Counted from the first letter of the stretch, positions 9,001 to 12,097 are shown. The stretch is DNA of 18,483 nucleotides from Porphyromonadaceae bacterium UBA7555 (GCA_002478045.1 DLLT01000042.1:38601-57083), one strand, 5' to 3'. The notes: generated by a model from the letters alone, not told the origin. Numbers and translations: made by a program.

Positions 9001-11880
9001 GATAAAGAAAAAGGTCTCGCTTATCTCTCCTCAGCGTCCCGGTATGTTCAGCAGGAAATAGATAGGCAAAACCTTGAAATTGCTGCAAAGGTAGTGAAAG
9101 AATTTGAGAATCCGAAGGTTTCGGAGGAAAAAGGAGCTGATGGCGTGTCGGCAGGGTCCTTAGAGACGGAGGACGAGTCGGATGCCGGCAGTAATAGCCG
9201 GAATAGCTTTGATAGCTCTAATAGTAGTGCCGGGGCGAAAGGGGATGATAGAGACCCGAGGGCGATGGCAATGAGGGCGCGAGAGCTTGGCGAGCGGCTG
9301 CATACGTCGGTGCGGGTGATACGTACTGAGGAGGAGGTAGCGGCGTTGCCGAGTGCGCGGCAGCGTGGTATGAAAGGCGGCTATAATACTCGTACGGGCG
9401 AGGTGACGGTTGTAGTGCCCAATAATGCGAATGTGGCGGACGTGGAGAATACGGTGCTGCACGAGGTTGTGGGGCATGACGGACTGCGTGTGCTCTTCCC
9501 CGAGGAAGAGAAGCTGAATAATGCACTTGACGAGCTGTATCGAGTGAGTGACGATGGCATCAAGGCAGATATAGACAGCAGAGCGCAGAAGATGTCTGAG
9601 GGCGAAACATCGGCGAAGACGCGCGAGCAGTACAGGCGTGAAGCCACCGAGGAATATGCAGCAGACTTGGCCGGGCGTATCGGCGAGGGTGGTTTTGAGC
9701 GGATGAGTGCTGCGGAGAAGACCTTCTGGGGACGTCTGACGGCGATGTTGCAGAAGGCATTGCAGCGCTTGCTGGACGGCTTGAAGATACGCGGCAAGCG
9801 CAAATGGAGCGACAAAGAATGGGCGTTTGTGCTGCACGAAGCGTTTAAGCGCAAGAAGAATGGCGGCAACCCGACCGTGTTTGACGCAGCCGATACAGAG
9901 GTGATGCGGAGAAAGACCGGGTATGGAGAAGAGAATAAAGGCCGTGACGGAGGCGGAAATCAAAAAGAAACAGTAAATTTGCAATATGGAAAAAGACTTG
10001 GACAAGATAATAGTAACAAACATAATTCGGAGAAAAGATGGGATGACAGCCAATCAATGGCTGGAGACGCTTCCGGCAGACTGGCGTCCGTTGGCGACCG
10101 AGGCTCTGTTCGAGTGTTCGAAGAAGGACTGGCCACTAACAGAAGACAACATCTTGACGACAGCGAGAGAGATAGACGCGAAGCGGAATCCGAAAGGCTG
10201 GTAGATATAGCCAAGGAGAATGGGTTGTATATATCCAAGGAGCGTATCCGTGACTTAGGGCAGCGCAAGCATAAGCAGTCGCGAGAGAGCGAGGTATATA
10301 TCAACAATGATGCAGGCAAGGTCTACAAGGTAAAAGACCCGTATGCGTCGGCGGCGATGAAGCTCGGAGTGCAGCCCGAGGATGCGATATACGAGTACCT
10401 TGTACACAATAAGTATTTCCCGGAGACAGCGTATACTTTTGAGGGCATTACGGACGACTTGGGAGATGTGCGCATAGTGCTGTCGCAGGACTTGGTGCGT
10501 TCGACAAAGCGTGCGAGTGCGCAACAGGTTGCGGATTGTCTTGCACAGAAAGGGCTGAGGCGGATAGATGGCTACCACTTCGGCAACGATGAGATAGAGA
10601 TTACGGATGTAGAGGGTGACAATGCGTTCATTGATGAGAATGGCAAGGTGCGTATTATAGACCCGGTGATAGACTTCAAGAAACCTGTCGAGGAGATATT
10701 GGGCGATGAGAGCCGTGATGGCGGCATAAAATTCCGGGATGGGGATGATATTGTGCGTAGCGACAAGGCGTTGGCTCGGGCGTTGTACGAGCCGATAATA
10801 CGGACGAGCCGTTATCAGATGACCGAGGCGTTCCAGGACAGTATGCTTGGGCTGAAGACGCTGTACAAGGCAGTTGAGAAGGCCAGTGGCAGCAATAGGG
10901 ACATAGCCGATATACCCGGATACGAGAATGCCTACCTTGCCGAGAACCGCATGAGCAGTGTGGTGATGGAATCGCAGCGGATATATGCCGACAGGTATAT
11001 GAAGCCGCTGACGGATGCTGTGGCCAAGTTGGCCGGAGGAATGCGCGGCAAGCAGCGCGTGATAGATTATATGATGGCCAAGTTGGCCGGAGGAATGCGC
11101 GGCAAGCAGCGCGTGATAGATTATATGATGGCCAAGCACGGGCTGGAGCGCAACGAGTATATGCGCAAGCAGGCCGCGGAGAACGGCGAGGAGACAGAGC
11201 GCGACTTTGCCGGACTGACGGCGTTGACGGGGCTTGATGATTGGCAGGCAGCCGAAGGAGCGGCACGCGTGATGGTCGATGACTTCGAGAGTGCGGAGAG
11301 CGCCGAGCAGGTTGAGGCGTTGTGGAAGGCGGTGAATGCGGCCACCAAGAAGACGCTGAAGACCTTGTATGACGGCGGCATAATCAGTCGTGACACCTAC
11401 GAGCAGGTGCGCGATATGTACGAGTACTACATACCGTTGCGCGGCTGGGACGAGACGACCTCAGACGAGGTATATGCCTACTTGCGGCAGCGTGGCGGCA
11501 GCGGCAACGTGATGAAGAAAGCCGAGGGGCGAGCCAGCAAGGCCGACGATCCCCTTGTAGCGATAGCCGGCATGGCCGAGAGTGCGATAATGCAGGCCGA
11601 GAAGAACAAGGTAAAGCAGTGCTTCCTGAATTATGCTTTGTCGCATCCCAGCGACTTGGTAAGCGTCAACCGCCTATGGCTGCAGCACGATGAAGTTGCG
11701 GACGAATGGAGGCCTGTGACGCCGCATATCGACATCAAGGATAGCCCCGAGGAGATAGACCGTAAGAACGGAGAATTTGAGGCGCATATGCGAGCTTTGG
11801 CCAAGGCCGAGCCCGACATTAGAAGAAGAACGCTTGAGCCAAGTCTTTGTTTGGCGGCGGAGTTTTGCGAAGTTGTTTGA
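1..11880 (+). CDS. Giant polyvalent protein of a phage or conjugative element, 5' partial and 3' truncated
   Basis: One frame is open from the window edge to a TGA at 11878. I number residues from a GTG at 13, but the true start is probably upstream: the residues before the first A domain already resemble those before its second copy at 5140. About 3,955 residues are visible, far beyond ordinary cytoplasmic enzymes. Recognisable modules include paired PBECR-type nuclease-like domains, a DdrB/ParB-like domain, two zincin peptidases, two kinases, a MuF C-terminal domain and an LPD38-like domain. In known polyvalent proteins such modules are thought to enter the recipient cell with the element's DNA and counter host defences; that role here is inference. 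No signal peptide or membrane segment is visible. The last ~20 residues, from about 11820, are antisense integrase sequence, so the natural C-terminus is lost. The fused frame may be a decayed string of genes rather than one working protein. Confidence 0.85.
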   Translation, partial: QGRLVVENVGSMDEITDGDFETPTRNVQLPDLPENVSTAIGSGGKPVVIKKSVFEKNRDNHPEIDAAESRSILERALYNPDLVGSVQARRRPYYRVAIQTGDRNAVVVLDIYDGKDNTEIVGWREINERGLERMRRQAAKDDGQLIILSPSDKPGSAAALSTLQDGLSSGGKGSEKAADAQGVQAAGALSRVPVDAKGEPMFEAAEDASTAWDALVEYSGGDAATAREIVSVMVEQKRKGYERAQKLKPKGKTPAEILSSKRDIDGERARTQQEYDRWRQMSEVERERAAAAEREREAEARRLAAEQAERERAARAAQAEADRRRLERLNGVPDWRADTADAARARGYRRSGPEVIERQGAVDAVRGKAVRVKFAKDTTEDGVAAVIDVEALQPSHVQGVRNVRHFIPEAQPKDRKDAVSKVSAQDIARDIRPEEITGSITAYTGAPSVNARGETIQGNSRADALKWMYDSEPEQAAKYKAYLVEHAEDFGMDAEDIEAMERPVLVNMLDVDDARAIRLGQYVQSDTESGGVERIRGRAAARKMGADIRQYAERLLSSEDEEASISQLIASNGVKTLQWMNTHGYITDTQYASCFDRKGELTGAAAEDLKDVLYQGIFEGGSVEIEEMFAKLPAKAQRAILATAYRDYDSGEADSIRGEIQQAIVLYNEIMMYPQYAGATNIESALTAVVAWSQQYAFDEASGESYLPAERFSNFALHLAAMYKGMSQRGLQKMFNDLYDTIQGVGEDTLFESVEHTPHTIAEAVYKVLGIEYKPVNGINNGEKGHVPVADDGEVGQGGRRGSTTDVGGRERVAGSGRTDERRRGTAAAGSGAGGVGLSEGGGPVGRSLSESEATDLVGRMEASAEVAPTVELTPENWLAQFGEDGMVDTPIGVVKMGENQFIKMYSRGRAEYFGMVYPTLNEPDVVLEEVDPKDGSERDSKYLFVKTFVKADGTRIVHFESVTVKKDGMEVSISSHEIKDTAVKNKMQNDKILHLAEKLSPGSEWRLTETSSGSERPDLVPTSDKTSLRGKGTTKSADAQGENAESSRNGLNSSNGKKEDNAAQIVRLEELLEKPGADKKLVRAEIARLRGEAAGGKEPKKPEKERKETVFQQAERVAKGARDKREGAKKVGYNAETKKWKGIPSGDIVATSAADRFGIITGYTHDPRIIAVHNSKSGRTWLEVEVDDDHAETPERIVEVLEKEGYEMEGRGGIATVNFDSYNEAKAFSEHVREIQKRVDAERQLNVESAQGQAQNKPDNEGGVIGRSLTEREATEFVGRMEAQAEAAPEVELTPENWKVQFGEDGKVDTPMGVVKMGENQYAKMQQRGRAEYFGMVYPTLNAPDVIMEKTAPTEGAERDTKYIFVKTFVKPDGSRLVHFESITVRRDGMEVSVSSHEAAAKDIKKDMQNEKILHISEKLSPDSEWSLTEAPNGSERPDLVPTSDKTSGDKVTTKEAEKQEQGEEGAAADVDAELAAKLRKSPGLELSTKKVKGKVTVNPKDYAPWRKTKEDNERPFLRGVHYEGGLAIATDSYSIIMVRSKYPAAWEGKTIGWDGNALDMGDYSYVPWHTLLRFLSMHKKALYAVDKAAFRSAVEEARADKARGERNVLDYAIGVPYAGGEVYIALERAELLVDLMGKVKNGELRLNNTGPYVCLSGDGVYSIHMGLSKERMNQGSGTYVVDMPQAAISAVRAMDSQGNPVNADGTLKLERVSSVDEITDADFAEPKRNVQLPELPYSVDLAIGANGKPVIIKKNIFEKNRDAHKFSFAESRDILKAALYGTDLVGRTQPTKKPLHWVVIKLDEKSPIVVLEVNENKDNIEIVGWYTLDERNLNRIKRQAEKNGGELVMLSPKDKVGSLSTPLDGLSSGGKGSNKSAGTQMKQNKADGAVAEGVEASEAVLRDAVVEKLRESGLDVITDVEAGQKVLDEANGKDVRTMSFGEPYDYSEYPRGRAEKGLADKKVDVVTADANHGFANYREAKEWAKRNISRVYDNEETGGKGDVRISNTAIDKYLSQSAVNKSDRKDVHLAVLRVLPEVLKTSVDAETHPDFLKGDDGKRSVENGFNKDVLVHRCYGAVELDGEMYRVKITLKEDPRDVSSPHTTHSYEATKIELIAGTWENRRGPSPNTKSSISGANLLKDVEMSYDKGKKLLDESKKRDETIREHRVYHGSGADFDNIENNGSDKNNGNDVRVGQLGDHVRFFRTAGGEAYGFTVGGKIYIDPRIAMAETPIHEYAHLWAEALRCGNAAEWSNVVGLMKDTPVWAEVRERYPELESEDEIADEVIATYSGRRGAERLRQEAKKVAEGKGSVFEKAEAISALARVKAALARFWKGVCDFLHIHYKSAEEVADRVMKDLLDGVNPRDVLRKNKQNEVIQRSNPMGDDYHTGVRGVEDIRTMREAISEARAEGAEGGWETLSSYPDVSNAMLEEALRSGRVRVYSSKPIEAGVFVTPSRMQAEDYAGGGRVYSKEVSVDDVAWLNTDEGQLAPETMSNDESGMSDRARMEAARRRSEEAERRDKQLRAQDIATAIVTGKTEAQARAERRERERKYKEETKELYARVLSGDFNEVTLRLINDYLDKVTPLNYYGRPLSKRLPARALRKMPIGERTGSIDALFSRISESAVGAHERAGAEGKRRIEEKKKELLKGWAIATGHWHTDVSDFTDAKEPLGQGKDSDVYVSKDGESVIKASKGKEDIKRHRPDIDNIALFNYVFPGSKYEIIGYGEIGGKFVRFLRQPIVDFTDSKPLTVEDRVEYMERLGFRPMNAEKTAFTNGEIVASDIQGNNIVKDSLGNVRVIDADMRLHTKDVGGEYTYAPVEKDTEIMSNGESRMSDGPRFQFIGERGAEDMAAVNARFNEELERYKAGEMDKNEVLHLGKPQGVMRAFLPNLPIVMRQRILNKGSVRKHNVAIEALADMPNHMSHPIFVFKRSDNALGVLTEMQDRDGKNICVAIELNRQIQNGGEILEVNDVRSIHGRNVADIVYPIVENGTLKWVDKEKGLAYLSSASRYVQQEIDRQNLEIAAKVVKEFENPKVSEEKGADGVSAGSLETEDESDAGSNSRNSFDSSNSSAGAKGDDRDPRAMAMRARELGERLHTSVRVIRTEEEVAALPSARQRGMKGGYNTRTGEVTVVVPNNANVADVENTVLHEVVGHDGLRVLFPEEEKLNNALDELYRVSDDGIKADIDSRAQKMSEGETSAKTREQYRREATEEYAADLAGRIGEGGFERMSAAEKTFWGRLTAMLQKALQRLLDGLKIRGKRKWSDKEWAFVLHEAFKRKKNGGNPTVFDAADTEVMRRKTGYGEENKGRDGGGNQKETVNLQYGKRLGQDNSNKHNSEKRWDDSQSMAGDASGRLASVGDRGSVRVFEEGLATNRRQHLDDSERDRREAESERLVDIAKENGLYISKERIRDLGQRKHKQSRESEVYINNDAGKVYKVKDPYASAAMKLGVQPEDAIYEYLVHNKYFPETAYTFEGITDDLGDVRIVLSQDLVRSTKRASAQQVADCLAQKGLRRIDGYHFGNDEIEITDVEGDNAFIDENGKVRIIDPVIDFKKPVEEILGDESRDGGIKFRDGDDIVRSDKALARALYEPIIRTSRYQMTEAFQDSMLGLKTLYKAVEKASGSNRDIADIPGYENAYLAENRMSSVVMESQRIYADRYMKPLTDAVAKLAGGMRGKQRVIDYMMAKLAGGMRGKQRVIDYMMAKHGLERNEYMRKQAAENGEETERDFAGLTALTGLDDWQAAEGAARVMVDDFESAESAEQVEALWKAVNAATKKTLKTLYDGGIISRDTYEQVRDMYEYYIPLRGWDETTSDEVYAYLRQRGGSGNVMKKAEGRASKADDPLVAIAGMAESAIMQAEKNKVKQCFLNYALSHPSDLVSVNRLWLQHDEVADEWRPVTPHIDIKDSPEEIDRKNGEFEAHMRALAKAEPDIRRRTLEPSLCLAAEFCEVV
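34..462 (+). other. Domain A1: PBECR-like (barnase/EndoU/colicin/RelE-type) nuclease-like module
   Basis: Residues about 8-150 of the giant frame. The core runs from VQLPDLP through VIKKSVFEKN, then a helix (AESRSILERAL), two strands (VAIQTG and VVLDIYD) and the closing EIVGWREI and LIILSPSDK. This alternation of one helix and beta strands, with an Asn-Val-Gln-Leu-Pro entry, is what I associate with phage PBECR-type nuclease modules at the ends of MuF and polyvalent proteins. I cannot assign catalytic residues. A second copy, A2, lies 5.1 kb downstream. Confidence 0.5.
511..547 (+). repeat. Module-boundary linker L1, copy 1
   Basis: GGCAAAGGTAGTG followed by a stretch ending GCGGCGGATGCGCAAGGGG, right after domain A1. 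It is nearly identical to the linker after domain B1 at 3091-3127, although A1 and B1 are unrelated, and similar to the one after A2 at 5614. Confidence 0.8.
700..990 (+). other. Charged coiled-coil linker
   Basis: Residues about 230-326 are almost entirely Glu, Arg, Ala, Gln and Lys, with heptad-like spacing (for example EREREAEARRLAAEQAERER). It links module A1 to the DdrB/ParB-like domain. It is probably a long helix that spaces domains. The composition also explains several long antisense and out-of-frame ORFs here, which I treat as shadows. Confidence 0.7.
991..2331 (+). other. DdrB/ParB-like domain with C-terminal helical region
   Basis: Residues about 327-773. A strand-rich first part ends in the motif IQGNSRADALK (GNSR at about 454-457), the hallmark of DdrB-like ParB-superfamily domains in polyvalent proteins, where G-N-S/G-R is the nucleotide/DNA-binding turn. 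It is followed by a helix carrying RAIRLGQYVQSDTESGG and a long all-helical tail with Trp-containing helices (LQWMNTHGYI and AVVAWSQQYAF). ParB-superfamily domains bind or act on DNA, and in conjugative elements such domains often mark the main polyvalent ORF. The assignment rests on the GNSR motif and the position. Confidence 0.65.
2342..2509 (+). CDS. Nested small ORF 1 (55 aa), +1 frame inside the giant ORF
   Basis: ATG at 2342, TAG at 2507. In this frame the sequence reads as an acidic helical protein (LWLTMVKSAKEGDEEAQQML, then VEEELLQLAR). In the giant frame the same DNA gives a Gly/Arg-rich low-complexity stretch. A TAA overlaps the ATG (TAATG at 2340-2344), the arrangement seen at coupled gene junctions, but that TAA is in the third frame and not in the giant frame. 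The ORF ends where PBECR2-like domain B1 begins. It could be an ancestral separate gene swallowed by fusion, or a chance ORF in a Gly/Arg-rich linker. I recognise no family. Confidence 0.35.
   Translation: MERKDMYLWLTMVKSAKEGDEEAQQMLEAENALRAQAGRMSVEEELLQLAREPEA
2510..3090 (+). other. Domain B1: PBECR2-like nuclease module
   Basis: Residues about 833-1026. It opens with a short helical lead-in (SLSESEATDLVGRMEA) and VELTPENW. The core follows: VDTPIGVVKMGENQ, RGRAEYFGMVYPTLNEPDVV, SKYLFVKTFVKADGTRIVHF and VTVKKDGMEVSISSHE. This order matches the PBECR2 family of phage barnase/EndoU/colicin/RelE-like nucleases as I know it. It is expected to act on RNA or nucleic acid in the cell that receives the protein; that is family-level inference. 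It is duplicated as B2 about 1.27 kb downstream. Confidence 0.7.
3091..3127 (+). repeat. Module-boundary linker L1, copy 2
   Basis: GGCAAAGGTACG, then a stretch ending GGCGGATGCGCAAGGGG, right after domain B1. It shares long exact blocks with 511-547. A more diverged version follows domain B2 at about 4351. Confidence 0.8.
3130..3780 (+). other. Orphan segment between the two B domains
   Basis: Residues about 1040-1256. A Ser/Asn-rich linker and a Lys/Glu-rich coil come first. Then comes a compact region with strands IVATSAADRFGIITGYTHDP and TWLEVEVDDD, and two helices (PERIVEVLEKEGYEM and YNEAKAFSEHVREIQKRV). It looks like a folded alpha/beta domain of about 110 residues. I do not recognise the family and assign no role. 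It sits between two copies of one nuclease-like module. Confidence 0.4.
3141..3170 (+). repeat. Module-boundary linker L2, copy 1
   Basis: Matches 9195-9224 at 25 of 30 bases (both begin TAGCCGGAAT). It encodes a Ser/Asn-rich spacer (SRNGLNSSNG against SRNSFDSSNS). The two copies follow different modules. Confidence 0.65.
3781..4350 (+). other. Domain B2: second PBECR2-like nuclease module
   Basis: Residues about 1257-1446, colinear with B1 over its whole length: GRSLTEREATEFVGRMEA, ELTPENW, VDTPMGVVKMGENQ, KYIFVKTFVKPDGSRLVHF and ITVRRDGMEVSVSSHE. It even keeps the trailing linker GSERPDLVPTSDKTS. The copies differ at many positions, so this is an old or diversified duplication. Both keep the conserved strands, so neither is obviously dead. 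Confidence 0.7.
4295..4311 (+). repeat. Perfect 7-bp hairpin in the linker after domain B2
   Basis: CTCCGAA and TTCGGAG flank a TGG loop. It lies inside the coding linker that B1 and B2 share. The equivalent spot in B1 (around 3032-3048) keeps only part of the stem. No U-tract follows, so it is not a good intrinsic terminator. Confidence 0.6.
4420..5130 (+). other. Orphan domain, possibly sliding-clamp-like
   Basis: Residues about 1470-1706. The order is VTVNPKDYAPW, FLRGVHYEGGLAIATDSYSI, VPWHTLLRFL, YAVDKAAFRSAVEEARADKA, VYIALERAELLVDLMGKV and YVVDMPQAAISAVRAM. Alternating strands and helices of the type 'position the residue, then refer to a current value in a state' are reminiscent of DNA sliding-clamp subdomains of mobile elements. 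This is a weak structural impression only. The segment ends exactly where domain A2 begins. The residues just before A1 at the window's left edge resemble its last ones, so another copy may lie upstream of the window. Confidence 0.3.
5140..5580 (+). other. Domain A2: second PBECR-like nuclease-like module
   Basis: Residues about 1710-1856. Every segment of A1 is repeated in order: VDEITDADF, NVQLPELP, VIIKKNIFEKNRDAH, ESRDILKAALYGTDLVGRTQ, IVVLEVNENKDNIEIVGW and ELVMLSPKDK. The trailing linker GLSSGGKGS is also shared. A2 shows full-length conservation of the fold and is again followed by a spacer rich in Gly, Lys and Ala. Confidence 0.5.
5614..5645 (+). repeat. Module-boundary linker L1, copy 3
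   Basis: GGCAAAGGTAGTAATAAGTC and onward, after domain A2. It is preceded by the same CTTGTCTTCCGGT as copy 1. The linker is shared as DNA and not only as protein. Confidence 0.7.
5690..6480 (+). other. LPD-type (possibly LPD3-like) polyvalent-associated domain
   Basis: Residues about 1893-2156. A lead-in helix, VEKLRESGLDVITDVEAGQK, is typical of Bacteroidales polyvalent proteins ahead of toxin modules. Next comes a domain with VRISNTAIDKYL, HLAVLRVLPEVLKTSV, YGAVELDGEMYRVKITLKE and SYEATKIELI. The pattern 'helix, conserved His/Asp-rich loop, then a Tyr-Arg-Val-Lys strand with KE' fits the large polyvalent-associated domain 3 group as I recall it. The function of that group is unknown. Confidence 0.45.
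6490..7140 (+). other. ART stub fused to zincin-like metallopeptidase 1
   Basis: Residues about 2160-2376. It starts with VYHGSGADFDN, the opening motif of polyvalent ADP-ribosyltransferases. The rest of that domain is missing, and within 60 residues the sequence becomes a zincin: GKIYIDPRIAMAETPIHEYAH, with the zinc-binding HExxH at residues 2232-2236. Downstream are an acidic ESEDEIADEVIATYSG segment, which could supply the third zinc ligand, and a C-terminal helical region (VKAALARFWKGVCDFLHI). Polyvalent zincins are thought to cleave host or partner proteins after entry. Confidence 0.7.
7170..7480 (+). other. ADP-ribosyltransferase-like module
   Basis: Residues about 2386-2489. The core reads ALRSGRVRVYSSKPIEAGVF, then VTPSRMQAEDYAGGGRVYSK and VSVDDVAWLNTDEGQ. 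This 'VYSSKPI..GVFVTPS...A..YAGGG.VY...V...DVAW' signature recurs in phage and polyvalent proteins and resembles the C-terminal half of ART-type folds. No complete catalytic triad is visible, so activity is uncertain. Confidence 0.5.
7485..7516 (+). repeat. Module-boundary linker L3, copy 1
   Basis: AATGTCGAATGACGAAAGTG and onward, matching 8487-8518 at about 27 of 32 bases. It encodes MSNDESGMSD and sits just after the ART-like module. Confidence 0.65.
7698..7728 (+). promoter_or_regulatory. Bacteroidales-type promoter inside the giant ORF
   Basis: TTTG at 7698-7701, exactly 19 bases, then TAACTTTG at 7721-7728. This equals the Bacteroides primary-sigma consensus (TTTG, N19-21, TAnnTTTG) in both boxes. 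The next plus-strand ATG of the nested 64-codon ORF is at 7775, about 46 bases below the -7 box, a normal leader length. A chance match within coding DNA is possible. Confidence 0.5.
7775..7969 (+). CDS. Nested small ORF 2 (64 aa), +1 frame inside the giant ORF
   Basis: ATG at 7775, TAG at 7967. The product starts MDDLFLNDFQREHYEKC and continues as a highly charged helix ending in a basic tail (ELRRKRKSSSKGGR). By eye, codon third positions are G/C-rich in this frame, as in real genes nearby. In the giant frame the same stretch uses CGA for Arg about six times in 30 codons and has A/T-rich third positions. A full Bacteroidales promoter lies upstream. Its stop falls in the first helix of kinase 1. 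The giant frame also reads plausibly here (TGSIDALFSRISESAV), so dual coding cannot be excluded. No family recognised. Confidence 0.45.
   Translation: MDDLFLNDFQREHYEKCRLENERVASMHYSHEYLKAQSERMNALVQKEREELRRKRKSSSKGGR
7960..8460 (+). other. Polyvalent-protein kinase domain 1
   Basis: Residues about 2650-2816. The Gly-rich loop region is PLGQGKDSDVYV and the candidate ATP-binding Lys is 2690 (SVIKASKG). A hinge-like VRFLRQPIVDF follows. The catalytic-loop equivalent is SDIQGNNIV (Asp 2782, Asn 2786/2787), and the metal-binding Asp is 2800 in RVIDADMRLHT. This compact order, without a classical HRD, matches the Kinase-PolyVal family. All key residues seem present, so it may be active on targets in the invaded cell. 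Confidence 0.75.
8487..8518 (+). repeat. Module-boundary linker L3, copy 2
   Basis: Encodes MSNGESRMSD between kinase 1 and the MuF-like domain. It contains an internal short repeat of the word GTCGAATG or a close variant. Confidence 0.65.
8620..9080 (+). other. MuF C-terminal-like domain
   Basis: Residues about 2870-3023. It reads LGKPQGVMRAFLPNLPIVMR, then an internal helix region with HP.FVFKR, VLTEMQDRDGKNICVAIELN, GGEILEVNDVRSIHGR and WVDKEKGLAYLSSAS. This matches the C-terminal domain of phage MuF head proteins, which belongs to the same nuclease superfamily as PBECR modules. It indicates a phage contribution to this element. No phage structural genes are visible in the window. Confidence 0.7.
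9195..9224 (+). repeat. Module-boundary linker L2, copy 2
   Basis: Partner of 3141-3170, located between the MuF-like domain and zincin 2. Confidence 0.65.
9250..9880 (+). other. Zincin-like metallopeptidase 2
   Basis: Residues about 3080-3290. It has NVADVENTVLHEVVGHDGLR with HExxxH at 3150-3155. The third ligand is probably a Glu in REATEEYAADLA (3210-3214). The C-terminal helices (FWGRLTAMLQKALQRLL and LHEAFKRK) follow the family pattern. It is a separate lineage from zincin 1: HEVVGH against HEYAH, with different flanks. Both zinc ligands are intact. Confidence 0.75.
9986..10204 (+). CDS. Nested small ORF 3 (72 aa), +1 frame inside the giant ORF
   Basis: ATG at 9986, TAG at 10202. The product contains TANQWLETLPADWRPLATEA and KKDWPLTEDN, with three Trp residues and a normal mix of helix-forming residues. 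Over the same bases the giant frame is a hydrophilic Ser/Asp/Arg/Asn-rich stretch with little sign of fold. Codon third positions, by eye, favour this frame. A TAAATTTG sequence (9974-9981) just before the ATG fits a Bacteroidales -7 box, but no -33 TTTG is at the right distance and the start would be leaderless. It ends within the first helix of kinase 2. I favour a real gene, or a recently captured one, over chance. No family recognised. Confidence 0.55.
   Translation: MEKDLDKIIVTNIIRRKDGMTANQWLETLPADWRPLATEALFECSKKDWPLTEDNILTTAREIDAKRNPKGW
10200..10700 (+). other. Polyvalent-protein kinase domain 2
   Basis: Residues about 3397-3563. It opens with LVDIAKENGLYISKERI, followed by ESEVYIN and KVYKVKD (candidate Lys 3439 or 3441). 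Next are a hinge-like VRIVLSQDLV, the catalytic-loop equivalent HFGND (3522-3526) and a metal-binding Asp at 3550 in RIIDPVIDF. It differs from kinase 1 in length and motifs (HFGND against SDIQGNN), so it is a separate subfamily rather than a recent copy. Confidence 0.75.
10735..11819 (+). other. LPD38-like helical domain, C-terminally truncated
   Basis: Residues about 3575-3936. It is a mostly helical stretch with ALYEPIIRTSRYQMTEAFQD, MMAKHGLERNEYMR, YEQVRDMYEYYIPLRGWDET and MAESAIMQAEKNKVKQ. The YYIPLRGW element and the preceding long helices fit large polyvalent-associated domain 38. The domain stops without its normal end: after AKAEPDI the frame enters antisense integrase sequence. Confidence 0.5.
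11021..11136 (+). repeat. 54-bp in-frame tandem duplication
   Basis: The 54-bp unit at 11021-11074 is repeated exactly at 11075-11128, and the first eight bases (TGGCCAAG) recur once more at 11129-11136. It adds 18 residues (AKLAGGMRGKQRVIDYMM) to a helix of the LPD38-like domain. The perfect identity points to a very recent event or an assembly artefact, probably by slippage at the 8-bp TGGCCAAG. Confidence 0.95.
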
Positions 11881-12097
11881 CTTCATCAATCGTCAGAAAT
11901 TCTCGTTCAGACTCAGGTTCTTTGAAGCGTTCGACACCGATTGTCGGGTTATGTCGTATTATTCCTTCATGCAATGCGATAATAAAGACCGAGCAGAGCT
12001 TTAGAAACATTACTGCTTTTGTGCCTTGTGATATTGGACGCGGCTCGACTTCGCGCTTGCGTGAATCAATTGTCCACTGCATTGCTTTGATGTCCAT
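11819..12097 (-). pseudogene. Tyrosine recombinase (integrase) fragment, truncated
   Basis: On the minus strand the ORF from 12097 reads KLCSVFIIALHEGIIRHNP, a short spacer, ESEREFLTIDEVKQLRKTP and then KDLAQAFFF before a stop. This is the end of the core-binding domain and the start of the catalytic domain of a Bacteroidales phage-type integrase. It breaks off where the helix leading to the first catalytic Arg should follow. The N-terminal arm-binding part is not recognisable upstream, and the catalytic Arg, His and Tyr are all missing. The break falls at the same place where the opposing giant ORF loses its C-terminus. It cannot be an active recombinase. It is likely the relic of an integrase that once mobilised this or another element beside prfC. 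Confidence 0.75.
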
